Positions 1 to 8,454 of a stretch of DNA of 64,000 nucleotides are shown piece by piece. Within the stretch, counting starts at the first letter, position 1; each line of letters opens with the position of its first letter. The DNA comes from Cellulomonas sp. Root930 (lineage in GTDB: Bacteria; Actinomycetota; Actinomycetes; Actinomycetales; Cellulomonadaceae). The notes beneath the pieces are model-generated. The model saw only the letters and a program-made list of their open reading frames with translations. It did not search any database and was not told where the DNA came from. The stretch lies in assembly GCA_001429255.1 (NCBI GenBank), contig LMJI01000002.1, positions 607,274-671,273 on the forward strand, given 5' to 3'. The position numbers and the translations under genes were made by a program.

Positions 1-1296
1 GCGGCCTACCGCGCAGCCTCCGACGCGTTCACCACCTGGGGCCGCACCACGCCGGCCGAGCGCCAGCTCGCGCTCCTGCGCCTGGCCGACGCGATCGAGC
101 AGCGGGCCGACGAGTTCGTCGCGGTCGAGTCGCGGAACACCGGCAAGCCCCTGCACCTGACCGCCACCGACGAGGTGCCGCCGTGCGTGGACCAGCTGCG
201 GTTCTTCGCCGGTGCCGCCCGCGTGCTCGACGGGCTGAGCGCGGGGGAGTACATGGCGGGGCACACGTCCTGGGTCCGCCGGGAGCCGGTCGGGGTGGTC
301 GGCCAGGTCACGCCCTGGAACTACCCGCTGATGATGGCCATCTGGAAGATCGCGCCCGCGCTCGCGGCCGGGAACACGATCGTCCTCAAGCCCTCGGACA
401 CCACGCCGGCCTCCACGCTCCTGCTCGGGCAGGTGGCCAACGAGGTGCTGCCCCCGGGGGTGCTCAACGTCGTGTGCGGGGACCGCGACACCGGCCGCGC
501 CCTGGTCTCCCACCAGCGCCCCGACATGGTCGCCATCACCGGCTCCGTGCGCGCCGGTTCGCAGGTGGCGGAGGCGGCCGCCGCCAACGTCAAGCGCGTG
601 CACCTCGAGCTCGGCGGCAAGGCGCCGGTCATCGTGTTCGCCGACGCGGACCTCGCGGCGGCCGCCGAGGGCATCGCCGGCGCCGGGTACTACAACGCCG
701 GGCAGGACTGCACGGCCGCCACCCGCGTGCTCGTGCACGCGTCCGTGCACGACGACTTCGTCGCCGCGCTCGCGGAGGCGGCCAAGGGCCAGCGCACGGG
801 CGTGCCGAGCGACCCCGACGTGGCGTTCGGACCGGTCAACAACGCGCTGCAGCTGGACCGCGTCACCGGGTTCCTCGAGCGGCTGCCCGACCACGCGTCG
901 ATCGTGACCGGTGGGCACCGCGTCGGCGACGTCGGCTACTTCGTCGAGGCCACCGTGGTCTCCGGCCTGAAGCAGGACGACGAGGCCGTGCAGGACGAGA
1001 TCTTCGGCCCGGTCATCACGGTTCAGACGTTCACCGACGAGGACGAGGCCATCACGCTGGCCAACGGCGTGCGCTACGGCCTGTCCAGCTCGGTGTGGAC
1101 GCAGAACCACGGCCGGGCGCTGCGCGTGTCCCGTGCGCTGGACTTCGGGGTGGTGTGGATCAACACCCACATCCCGTTCGTCGCCGAGATGCCGCACGGC
1201 GGGTTCAAGCACTCCGGGTACGGCAAGGACCTGTCGATGTACGGGTTCGAGGACTACACGCGCATCAAGCACGTGATGTCCGCTTTCGACGCTTGA
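1..1296 (+). CDS. patD: Gamma-aminobutyraldehyde dehydrogenase-like aldehyde dehydrogenase, 5'-truncated by window edge
   Basis: NAD(P)-dependent aldehyde dehydrogenase, partial: the reading frame is open from base 1, so the N-terminus lies outside the window (432 residues visible of the usual ~475-500). Family landmarks are present: the cofactor-binding stretch GQVTPWNYPL, the general base Glu in HLELGGKAP (residue 203 of the visible part) and the nucleophile Cys in NAGQDCTAATR (residue 237), with the usual 34-residue spacing. NAGQDC, together with the potABCD transporter and gabT next door, favours oxidation of 4-aminobutanal to GABA in putrescine breakdown. Substrate is inferred; betaine-aldehyde or other aminoaldehydes are possible. 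potD follows after 154 bases on the same strand. Confidence 0.85.
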   Translation, partial: AAYRAASDAFTTWGRTTPAERQLALLRLADAIEQRADEFVAVESRNTGKPLHLTATDEVPPCVDQLRFFAGAARVLDGLSAGEYMAGHTSWVRREPVGVVGQVTPWNYPLMMAIWKIAPALAAGNTIVLKPSDTTPASTLLLGQVANEVLPPGVLNVVCGDRDTGRALVSHQRPDMVAITGSVRAGSQVAEAAAANVKRVHLELGGKAPVIVFADADLAAAAEGIAGAGYYNAGQDCTAATRVLVHASVHDDFVAALAEAAKGQRTGVPSDPDVAFGPVNNALQLDRVTGFLERLPDHASIVTGGHRVGDVGYFVEATVVSGLKQDDEAVQDEIFGPVITVQTFTDEDEAITLANGVRYGLSSSVWTQNHGRALRVSRALDFGVVWINTHIPFVAEMPHGGFKHSGYGKDLSMYGFEDYTRIKHVMSAFDA

Positions 1297-1450
1297 GCCG
1301 ACGGATCCAGGGGCCGAATGTTCCGTCCGTGCAACATTTTCGTTGCGAGCGGGTGCTTGCGCGACGGATTCCTTGCTGGACGGCCGTCTGTTTGCGAAGA
1401 TCCGACGACCCGTCGTGCTCGGCGACACCCTCCGGCACCCTAGGAGCCTC
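1297..1450 (+). promoter_or_regulatory. Intergenic leader before potD, possible operator
   Basis: This 154-base gap is less GC-rich than its surroundings. It contains a short inverted repeat, GCAAC-N6-GTTGC at 1331-1346, a perfect 10-bp palindrome GACGGCCGTC at 1379-1388, and several TTGC-containing words. AGGAG at 1442-1446 is the potD ribosome binding site. A separate promoter and operator for the transporter is plausible, but no -35/-10 pair is convincing. Confidence 0.25.
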
Positions 1451-2686
1451 ATGAGCCCCCACCGCCGCCCTGCCCCCGCCGACCCGCGCGTCCGCGCGCT
1501 CGTCGCGCAGGCCTCGAACCGCGGCCGCTCGGCGAACCTGTCGCGCCGCTCGTTCCTGGTCGCGGCACTCGGCACAGCCGGAGCGGCGGCCGTGCTGGCC
1601 GCGTGCGGGACGGGCTCGCCGTCGGCGACCGCCTCGAGCGCCGAGGACCTGTCCGACAGCGACAAGCTGGTCCGCTGGGCCAACTGGACGCAGTACCTCG
1701 ACCAGGACGACGACGGGACCAGCTACCCGTCGCTGCTCGCGTTCGAGGAGCTGTCGGGCCTCACCGTCGAGTACGCCGAGGACATCGACGACAACGACGC
1801 CTTCTACGGCAAGGTCTCCGGCCAGCTGAAGAACGGCCAGGACATCGGCTACGACATCGTCACGCTGACCGACTGGATGGCCGCACGGCTGATCCGGCTC
1901 GGCTACACCCAGACGCTGGACAAGGAGCGGATGCCCAACGCGTCCAACATCCTGTCCAGCCTCGCGAACGTCGACTTCGACCCGGGCCGCTCGCAGTCGC
2001 TGACGTGGCAGTCGGGGTTCGCCGGGCTGGCGTGGGACAAGGAGAAGGTTCCCGGCGGGCTGCACACCCTCTCGGACCTGTGGGCCCCCGAGCTGGCCGG
2101 CCGGGTCGAGGTGCTGAGCGAGATGCGCGACACGGTGGGCCTGATCATGCTCGACCAGGGGGTCGACCCGGCGGGGGACTGGAGCGACAACGACTTCTAC
2201 TCGGCGCTCGAGGTGCTCAAGGAGAAGATCGACTCGGGCCACATCCGGCAGGTCCGCGGCAACGCGTACACGCAGGACCTGGCCTCCGGCGACGCGATCG
2301 CGGTCATCGGGTGGTCGGGCGACATCACGTCGCTGAACTACGAGGCGGACGGCCGGTTCGAGTTCGCCATCCCCGAGTCCGGCGGCACGCTCTGGAGCGA
2401 CAACATGCTGGTGCCCATCGGCTCCCCGCACCTGGGCAACGCCGAGGACCTCATGAACTACTACTACGACCCCGAGGTCGCGGCGCAGGTGGCGGCCTGG
2501 GTCAACTACATCACCCCGGTGCAGGGCGCCCAGGAGGCCATGGTCGCCATCGACCCGGAGCTGGCCGAGGACCCGATGATCTTCCCGACCGACGAGATCC
2601 TGGCGAAGGTCAGCGTGTTCCGGACGCTCAGCCCCGACGAGGAGGAGCGCTACAACGGCGAGTTCCTCACCGTGATCGGCGCATGA
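1451..2686 (+). CDS. potD: Spermidine/putrescine ABC transporter, substrate-binding lipoprotein
   Basis: Extracytoplasmic polyamine-binding protein (411 aa) that feeds the PotABC permease. The N-terminus has a twin-arginine-like signal (SRRSFLVAAL, residues 31-40) running into a lipobox LAAC with Cys52, so a Tat-exported lipoprotein is likely. The mature part shows the PotD/PotF pattern, with LVRWANWTQYLD near the start and a C-terminal block ending around the NGEFLTVIGA tail. ATG 1451 is chosen because AGGAG lies 5 bases upstream; a longer frame reaches 1343 but lacks a ribosome binding site. The stop overlaps the potA start (ATGA), so the two are translationally coupled. Polyamine specificity is from family resemblance. 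Confidence 0.93.
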   Translation: MSPHRRPAPADPRVRALVAQASNRGRSANLSRRSFLVAALGTAGAAAVLAACGTGSPSATASSAEDLSDSDKLVRWANWTQYLDQDDDGTSYPSLLAFEELSGLTVEYAEDIDDNDAFYGKVSGQLKNGQDIGYDIVTLTDWMAARLIRLGYTQTLDKERMPNASNILSSLANVDFDPGRSQSLTWQSGFAGLAWDKEKVPGGLHTLSDLWAPELAGRVEVLSEMRDTVGLIMLDQGVDPAGDWSDNDFYSALEVLKEKIDSGHIRQVRGNAYTQDLASGDAIAVIGWSGDITSLNYEADGRFEFAIPESGGTLWSDNMLVPIGSPHLGNAEDLMNYYYDPEVAAQVAAWVNYITPVQGAQEAMVAIDPELAEDPMIFPTDEILAKVSVFRTLSPDEEERYNGEFLTVIGA

Positions 2687-3858
2687 CGACGACCGCCTCC
2701 GCCCTCGAGGCGGACGCGACCGGCTCGGGGGGCGCGGCGCTCGAGATCGAGCGCGTGACCAAGGCGTTCGGCGCGTTCGTCGCGGTCGACGACCTCACGC
2801 TCACCATCCCGTCCGGGTCGTTCTTCGCCCTCCTCGGACCGTCGGGGTGCGGCAAGACCACGACCCTGCGGATGGTCGCCGGCCTGGAGCAGCCGAGCGC
2901 CGGGACGATCTCGATCGGCGGCCGGGACGTGACCGGCACGCGGGCGCACCAGCGGCCGGTGAACACCGTGTTCCAGAGCTACGCCCTGTTCCCGCACCTG
3001 ACCGTGCGGGAGAACGTGGCGTTCGGGCTCAAGCGCTCGCGGGCGAGCAACATCCCCGGGCGCGTGGCCGACGGGCTCGACCTGGTGGAGCTCGGGCACC
3101 TGGCCGACCGCAAGCCCGCCCAGCTCTCCGGCGGTCAGCAGCAGCGGGTCGCGCTCGCCCGCGCGCTGGTGAACCGCCCGGCGCTCCTGCTCCTCGACGA
3201 GCCGCTGGGTGCGCTCGACCTCAAGCTCCGGCGCCAGATGCAGCTCGAGCTCAAGCGCATCCAGACCGAGGTCGGCCTCACCTTCGTGCACGTCACCCAC
3301 GACCAGGAGGAGGCCATGACCATGGCCGACACCGTGGCCGTGATGAACCACGGGCGGATCGAGCAGCTGGGCGCACCCGCGGACCTGTACGAGCTGCCGC
3401 GGACCGTGTTCGTCGCCAACTTCCTCGGCCAGTCCAACCTCGTCGCCGGCACGGTGACCGAGCGGCTGACCAAGCGCGGGCTGCTCGGGGTGGACGTCCG
3501 GGGCACACGGGTGCTGGTCCCGCTGGCGCGTGCCGTGCGGACCGACGGCGCCGTGCTCGTCGGGGCCCGGCCTGAGAAGATGCGGCTGCTCGTCGGCGAC
3601 CAGGCTCCCACTCGCGGCGAGAACGTCCTCGGACCGGGGGTCGTCACCGACGTCTCGTTCATGGGCGTGAGCACGCAGTACCAGGTGGAGGTACCCGGCC
3701 TCGGCACGTTCGGCGTCTTCGCGCAGAACCTGCTCGGCGGCGCCACCGTCACGGTGGGTTCCGCGGTCCGGCTGGCCTGGGCGGTCGACTTCACGTTCGG
3801 GCTCGACGGTGCGCAGGCTCGCGACGAGGGCACGGTCGACCTGGACGACGAGCCGTGA
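2683..3858 (+). CDS. potA: Spermidine/putrescine ABC transporter ATP-binding protein
   Basis: ATPase subunit (391 aa) of the polyamine importer. Walker A is GPSGCGKTT (residues 52-60), the ABC signature LSGGQQQR starts at residue 148, and Walker B/D-loop LLLLDEPLGALD has its catalytic Glu at 173. The H-loop is in VHVTHDQEEAMTMAD. The last ~100 residues form a TOBE-like regulatory domain, as expected for PotA/CysA-type ATPases. The start ATG overlaps the potD stop by four bases, and potB begins 8 bases after the stop. A longer upstream frame with the same stop is only a shadow of potD. Confidence 0.95.
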   Translation: MTTTASALEADATGSGGAALEIERVTKAFGAFVAVDDLTLTIPSGSFFALLGPSGCGKTTTLRMVAGLEQPSAGTISIGGRDVTGTRAHQRPVNTVFQSYALFPHLTVRENVAFGLKRSRASNIPGRVADGLDLVELGHLADRKPAQLSGGQQQRVALARALVNRPALLLLDEPLGALDLKLRRQMQLELKRIQTEVGLTFVHVTHDQEEAMTMADTVAVMNHGRIEQLGAPADLYELPRTVFVANFLGQSNLVAGTVTERLTKRGLLGVDVRGTRVLVPLARAVRTDGAVLVGARPEKMRLLVGDQAPTRGENVLGPGVVTDVSFMGVSTQYQVEVPGLGTFGVFAQNLLGGATVTVGSAVRLAWAVDFTFGLDGAQARDEGTVDLDDEP

Positions 3859-3865
3859 GGGTCCT

Positions 3866-4786
3866 GTGAGCATCACAGCTGCTCTCGGGGAGAGCGTCTC
3901 CGGCGACTCGGCCCCGCCGCCGCGACGGACCGCCCAGCGTGCCCACCTCGTCCTGCTCGGGCCGGGCCTGATCTACCTGGTGCTCTTCTTCGTGGTGCCC
4001 GTCGCGGCGCTGCTGGCCACGTCGCTGTACGTCCCGGTGCCGGGCGGCGACGTGGGGGAGTACCAGCCCGCGCTGCACTGGCAGAACTACACGGACGCGA
4101 TCGCCCAGTTCTGGCCGGCCATCCTGCGCTCGTTCTGGTTCGCGTTCCTGGCCACCGTCGCCGCGCTGGTGATCGGCTACCCGATGGCCTACGCCATCGC
4201 GGTGCGCGCCCGGGGTCGCAAGCTCCTGCAGGGGCTGCTGCTCGTGCTCGTCGTCGCGCCGTTCTTCACCAGCTTCATCCTGCGCACGATCGCGTGGAAG
4301 CAGATCCTCGCCGACGACGCCCTGGTGGTGACCCTCCTGCACTGGCTGCACCTGCTGCCCGCTGACGAGCGCCTGACCGCCACCCCGTTCGCCGTGGTCA
4401 GCGGCCTGACCTACAACTTCCTGCCGTTCATGGTGCTGCCGATCTTCGCCGCGCTGGAGCGCCTGGACTCGCGGCTGCTCGAGGCCGGTGCCGACCTGTA
4501 CGCCTCGCCCACCACGACGTTCCGCACGGTCACGTGGCCGCTGTCGATGCCCGGCGTGGTGGCGGGCACCCTGCTCGTGTTCATCCCCGCCGCGGGCGAC
4601 TACGTCAACGCGTCGCTGCTGGGCAACAACACGAACACCGCGATGATCGGACAGGTCATCGACGCGCGGTTCTTCAAGGTGCTCGACTACCCGACGGCCG
4701 CGTCCCTGTCCGTGGTGCTCATGGTCGCGATCCTGCTGCTCGTCGGGGCGTACATCCGCAGGTCCGGGACCGAGGACCTGCTGTGA
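3866..4786 (+). CDS. potB: Spermidine/putrescine ABC transporter permease (first)
   Basis: Integral membrane subunit (306 aa) with about six transmembrane helices. The first is GPGLIYLVLFFVVPVAALLA, and the EAA loop that docks on the ATPase reads EAGADLYASPTTTFRTV. The start is GTG 3866, just after potA, with GAGGG as ribosome binding site; no in-frame ATG gives a better fit. The cytoplasmic N-terminus has a proline/arginine-rich stretch typical of actinobacterial PotB. The stop overlaps the potC start (GTGA), so PotB and PotC are probably made in equal amounts. Confidence 0.93.
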   Translation: MSITAALGESVSGDSAPPPRRTAQRAHLVLLGPGLIYLVLFFVVPVAALLATSLYVPVPGGDVGEYQPALHWQNYTDAIAQFWPAILRSFWFAFLATVAALVIGYPMAYAIAVRARGRKLLQGLLLVLVVAPFFTSFILRTIAWKQILADDALVVTLLHWLHLLPADERLTATPFAVVSGLTYNFLPFMVLPIFAALERLDSRLLEAGADLYASPTTTFRTVTWPLSMPGVVAGTLLVFIPAAGDYVNASLLGNNTNTAMIGQVIDARFFKVLDYPTAASLSVVLMVAILLLVGAYIRRSGTEDLL

Positions 4787-5637
4787 CCGCCGTGCTCGAT
4801 CGCGTCGAGGCGACCAGCACGACGACACCCGCCCGCCGGCCACGCCGCCGCCTGGGCGACCTGATCGTCCCGGTGTTCGCCGCCCTGGCGTTCGTGTACC
4901 TCATGGTGCCGGTCGCCTACACGGTCATGTTCTCGTTCAACGACGCCGGCAAGACGAACCTCGTGTGGCAGGGCTTCACGCTGGAGAACTGGCAGAACCC
5001 GTGCGCCGCGCCGCAGGTGTGCGAGGCGTTCGCCAACTCGTTGCAGGTCGGGGTCATCTCGACCCTGATCGCGACCGCCCTCGGCACGCTCGTGGCCATC
5101 GCCCTGGTCCGGTTCCGGTTCCGCGGTCGCGCGCTGACCAACCTGCTGATCTTCCTGCCGATGTCCACGCCCGAGGTCGTGCTCGGTGCCGCGCTGCTCG
5201 CGCAGTTCCTCACGCTGCGCGTCCCGCTCGGGTTCGGCACGGTCGTCGCGGCGCACGTGCTCTTCTGCATCAGCTTCGTCGTCGTGACGGTCAAGGCCCG
5301 CGTGTCGAGCCTGGACCCCGCGCTCGAGGAGGCTGCGGCCGATCTGTACGCGTCGCCGTGGCAGGCGTTCTGGCGCGTGACGTTCCCGCTCCTGATCCCC
5401 GGGATCGCCGCCGCGGCGCTGCTGGCGTTCAGCCTGAGCTTCGACGACTTCATCGTCACCAACTTCACGTCGGGCTCGTACACGACGTTCCCCAAGTTCG
5501 TGTACGTGTCGGCCACCCGCGGGATCCCCCCGCAGGCCAACGTCATCAGCTCGTTCATGTTCGTCCTGGCCCTGGCTATCGTCGTGCTGGTCCAGGTGCT
5601 CGGCTACGCCCGGAGCAAGCGGCTGCGGGCACGGTGA
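4783..5637 (+). CDS. potC: Spermidine/putrescine ABC transporter permease (second)
   Basis: Second membrane subunit (284 aa) of the polyamine importer, with about six helices. The N-terminal helix is LIVPVFAALAFVYLMVPVAY and the EAA motif is EEAAADLYASPWQAFWRV. The motif SFDDFIVTNFTSG near the C-terminus is characteristic of PotC/PotI. The GTG start overlaps the potB stop (GTGA). The stop overlaps the earliest possible GTG of the next gene, so all five genes from potD look like one transcription unit. Confidence 0.93.
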   Translation: MTAVLDRVEATSTTTPARRPRRRLGDLIVPVFAALAFVYLMVPVAYTVMFSFNDAGKTNLVWQGFTLENWQNPCAAPQVCEAFANSLQVGVISTLIATALGTLVAIALVRFRFRGRALTNLLIFLPMSTPEVVLGAALLAQFLTLRVPLGFGTVVAAHVLFCISFVVVTVKARVSSLDPALEEAAADLYASPWQAFWRVTFPLLIPGIAAAALLAFSLSFDDFIVTNFTSGSYTTFPKFVYVSATRGIPPQANVISSFMFVLALAIVVLVQVLGYARSKRLRAR

Positions 5638-5654
5638 AGTCGGAGGCGACACTC

Positions 5655-6941
5655 GTGCGGATCCTGGTGGTCGGCAGCGGCGGGGTGGGCGACGCGGTCG
5701 CCCGGATCGCGGCTCGCCGGCGGTTCTTCGAGCGGCTGGTGGTGGCCGACGTCGACCTCGGACGTGCGCAGCGGACCGTCGAGGCGGCGAGCGCGCACGA
5801 CGTGGTGGGTGGCCGGTTCGCGTCGGCGGTGGTCGACGCCTCCAGCGCGGCGGCGGTCGAGGCGCTGGTCCGCGAGCACGGCGCGACCCACGTGCTCAAC
5901 GCGGTGGACCCGCGGTTCGTGCTGCCGATCTTCGAGGGCGTGCACGCGGCCGGCGCGCACTACCTGGACATGGCGATGTCCCTGTCGCACGCGCACCCGG
6001 ACCGGCCCTACGAGCTCCCCGGCGTGAAGCTGGGCGACGAGCAGTTCGCGCAGGCGGCGCAGTGGGAGGCCGACGGGCAGCTGGCGCTGGTCGGCATCGG
6101 CGTCGAGCCCGGACTCTCGGACGTCTTCGCCCGCTACGCCGCCGACCACCTGTTCTCCGCGATCGACGAGCTCGGCGTGCGCGACGGCGCCAACCTCGAG
6201 GTGCTCGGCGACGACGGCGAACCGATCTTCGCGCCCTCGTTCTCCATCTGGACCACCATCGAGGAGTGCCTGAACCCGCCGGTCATCTGGTCGGCGGACC
6301 GCGCCGAGGCCGGGTCGGGTCTCGAGGACGGCTGGTTCACCGTGGCGCCGTTCCACGAGCCGGAGGTGTTCCGGTTCCCGGACCCGATCGGTGACGTCGA
6401 GTGCGTGCACGTCGAGCACGAGGAGGTGCTCCTCATGCCCCGCTGGGTGGACGCCCGGAAGGTCACGTTCAAGTACGGGCTGGGCGAGGAGTTCATCGGG
6501 GTGCTGCAGACCCTGCACCGGCTGGGCCTGGACAGGACCGAGCCGGTCACGGTCCGCGGCGTGCAGGTCAGCCCCCGTGACGTCGTCGCGGCCAGCCTCC
6601 CCGACCCCGCGACGATCGGTCCGCGGATGACCGGGTCGACCTGCGCGGGTCTGCTGGTCACGGGCACCGGCACGGACGGCAACCCGAGAAAGGTGTACCT
6701 GTACCACCTGGTCGACAACGCCTGGTCGATGGCGGAGTACGGCGCGCAGTGCGTCGTGTGGCAGACCGCCGTGAACCCCGTGGTCGCGCTGGAGCTGCTG
6801 GCGGCGGGCACGTGGACCGGGACGGGTGTGCTCGGCCCGGAGGCGTTCGACGCGGTGCCGTTCCTCGAGCTGCTCGCCGCGCCGACGCCGGAGGGCTACG
6901 GCTCGCCGTGGGGCCTCGAGGAGCGCACTCCCGCGGTCTAG
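5655..6941 (+). CDS. Saccharopine dehydrogenase-like protein
   Basis: Predicted NAD(P)-dependent oxidoreductase (428 aa). It starts with a Rossmann fold, RILVVGSGGVGDAVARIAA, and continues into a LYS9-type C-terminal catalytic domain. Such enzymes reduce or oxidise secondary amines formed from an amino acid and an aldehyde (saccharopine, carboxynorspermidine). Here it follows potC directly and faces gabT, so a role in polyamine or aminoaldehyde metabolism is likely, but the substrate is unknown. GTG 5655 is preferred because GGAGG lies 8 bases upstream; GTG 5634, which overlaps the potC stop, is the alternative. The stop overlaps the convergent gabT stop by four bases. Confidence 0.85.
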   Translation: MRILVVGSGGVGDAVARIAARRRFFERLVVADVDLGRAQRTVEAASAHDVVGGRFASAVVDASSAAAVEALVREHGATHVLNAVDPRFVLPIFEGVHAAGAHYLDMAMSLSHAHPDRPYELPGVKLGDEQFAQAAQWEADGQLALVGIGVEPGLSDVFARYAADHLFSAIDELGVRDGANLEVLGDDGEPIFAPSFSIWTTIEECLNPPVIWSADRAEAGSGLEDGWFTVAPFHEPEVFRFPDPIGDVECVHVEHEEVLLMPRWVDARKVTFKYGLGEEFIGVLQTLHRLGLDRTEPVTVRGVQVSPRDVVAASLPDPATIGPRMTGSTCAGLLVTGTGTDGNPRKVYLYHLVDNAWSMAEYGAQCVVWQTAVNPVVALELLAAGTWTGTGVLGPEAFDAVPFLELLAAPTPEGYGSPWGLEERTPAV

Positions 6942-8284
6942 AGGGCCCGGATCGCGTCCTCGAGCACCGTCAGCGCCTCGTCCAGCAGGTCGTGGCCGAT
7001 GACCAGCGGCGGGAGCAGACGCAGGACGTTCCCCCAGGTGCCGCACGTGAGCACCAGCACGCCCTGGGCCGCGCACGACGCAGCGACCCGCTGGGCGGCG
7101 GCCTTGTCGGGCTCGAGCGTGCCCGGCCGGACCAGCTCGAGGGCGAGCATGGCGCCGCGGCCGCGCACGTCGGCCACCGAGGGGACGTCGTCGCGCAGCG
7201 CGGTGAGCCGGGGGAGGACGGCCGCCTCGATCGCGCGCGCGGCGCCGGGCAGGTCGTCGCGCTCGTAGATCTCCAGCGACGCCAGCGCGGCCGCGCACGC
7301 CAGCGGGTTGCCGCCGAACGTGCCGCCAAGCCCGCCCGCGTGCACGGCGTCGAGTAGCTCCGCGCGGCCGGTGACGGCACCCAGCGGCAGACCGCCGGCG
7401 ATCCCCTTGGCCAGGGCGACGAGGTCGGGCACGACCCCCTCGTGCTCCATCGCGAACATGGCGCCGGTCCGCGCGAACCCGGTCTGCACCTCGTCGGCCA
7501 CCAGCACGATCCCGCGGTCGGCCGCCCACGCGGCGAGCGTCGGGAGGAACCCGGGCGCGGGCACGACGAACCCGCCCTCACCGAGGATCGGCTCGACCAC
7601 CAGCGCGGCCACCTGGTCGGCACCCACCTGCCGCTCGGCGACGTCGATCGCGCGCAGCGCCGCCTGCTCGCCGGTCATGCCTGCGGGGTCCCGCAGCGGG
7701 TAGGACGCGGGGATCCGGTACACCTCGCCCGCGAACGGCCCGAACCCCGTCTTGTAGGGCATGGCACGCGCGGTCATCGCCATCGTCAGGTTGGTGCGCC
7801 CGTGGTACGCGTGGTCGAGCACGAGGACCGCGGGGCGGCCGGTGGCGCGGCGCGCGATCTTCACCGCGTTCTCGACGGCCTCGGCGCCGGAGTTCACCAG
7901 CACGGACCGCTTGTCGTGGCTTCCCGGCGTCACGCGCGCGAGCCCCTCGCACACGGCCACGTACTCCTCGTACGGGCTGATCATGAAGCAGGTGTGCGTG
8001 AAGTCGGCCGCCTGCGCAGCCACTGCCGCGGTCACCTCCGGCGCGCTGGCCCCGACCGACGTCACCGCGATACCGGACCCCAGGTCGATCAGCACGTTGC
8101 CGTCGACGTCCTCGATGACCGCCCCCGAGGCACGCGCCACGTAGACGGGCAAGGTCGACGAGACGCCGGCCGCGACGGTGGCCGCACGGCGAGCACCGAG
8201 GGCGACCGAACGCGGTCCGGGGATCGGCGTGCGCAGGACGCGGCGCTGCTCGAGCGAGGGCACAGGGGTGGAAACGGTGGCCAT
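6938..8284 (-). CDS. gabT: 4-aminobutyrate aminotransferase (class III PLP aminotransferase)
   Basis: Transfers the amino group of GABA to 2-oxoglutarate, giving succinate semialdehyde and glutamate. The 448-aa protein has the class III features: cofactor-binding NSGAEAVENAVKIAR, Asp264 in VADEVQTGFARTG, and Schiff-base Lys293 in LVALAKGIAGGLPLG. The start region PIPGPRSVALGARR matches actinobacterial GabT. It is convergent with the saccharopine-dehydrogenase-like gene, overlapping by four bases. The product could be oxidised by the gabD-like enzyme at 35262-36734. Activity on putrescine as well as GABA cannot be excluded from sequence. Confidence 0.9.
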   Translation of the reverse strand: MATVSTPVPSLEQRRVLRTPIPGPRSVALGARRAATVAAGVSSTLPVYVARASGAVIEDVDGNVLIDLGSGIAVTSVGASAPEVTAAVAAQAADFTHTCFMISPYEEYVAVCEGLARVTPGSHDKRSVLVNSGAEAVENAVKIARRATGRPAVLVLDHAYHGRTNLTMAMTARAMPYKTGFGPFAGEVYRIPASYPLRDPAGMTGEQAALRAIDVAERQVGADQVAALVVEPILGEGGFVVPAPGFLPTLAAWAADRGIVLVADEVQTGFARTGAMFAMEHEGVVPDLVALAKGIAGGLPLGAVTGRAELLDAVHAGGLGGTFGGNPLACAAALASLEIYERDDLPGAARAIEAAVLPRLTALRDDVPSVADVRGRGAMLALELVRPGTLEPDKAAAQRVAASCAAQGVLVLTCGTWGNVLRLLPPLVIGHDLLDEALTVLEDAIRAL

Positions 8285-8290
8285 GAGGGG

Positions 8291-8296
8291 ACGCTA
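8291..8296 (-). promoter_or_regulatory. Candidate -10 box of gabT (leaderless)
   Basis: On the minus strand TAGCGT lies exactly six bases before the gabT ATG, with no Shine-Dalgarno-like purine run between them. Transcription would begin at or next to the start codon. No clear -35 hexamer is visible. Confidence 0.4.
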
Positions 8297-8454
8297 GTGC
8301 CGATCTCGTGCTCGGGAAAGCATGGCGCGACGAAATCCGCCGATGCTCGGCGCGCTGTCAGCGGCTTCCCAGGGACGCGGGGGAAGATGGGCCTGCGGGT
8401 GCCGACTGCGACCCCGCCCTGCCGCGTGCGCGCAGGTTCGTGACGGAGGGGTCG

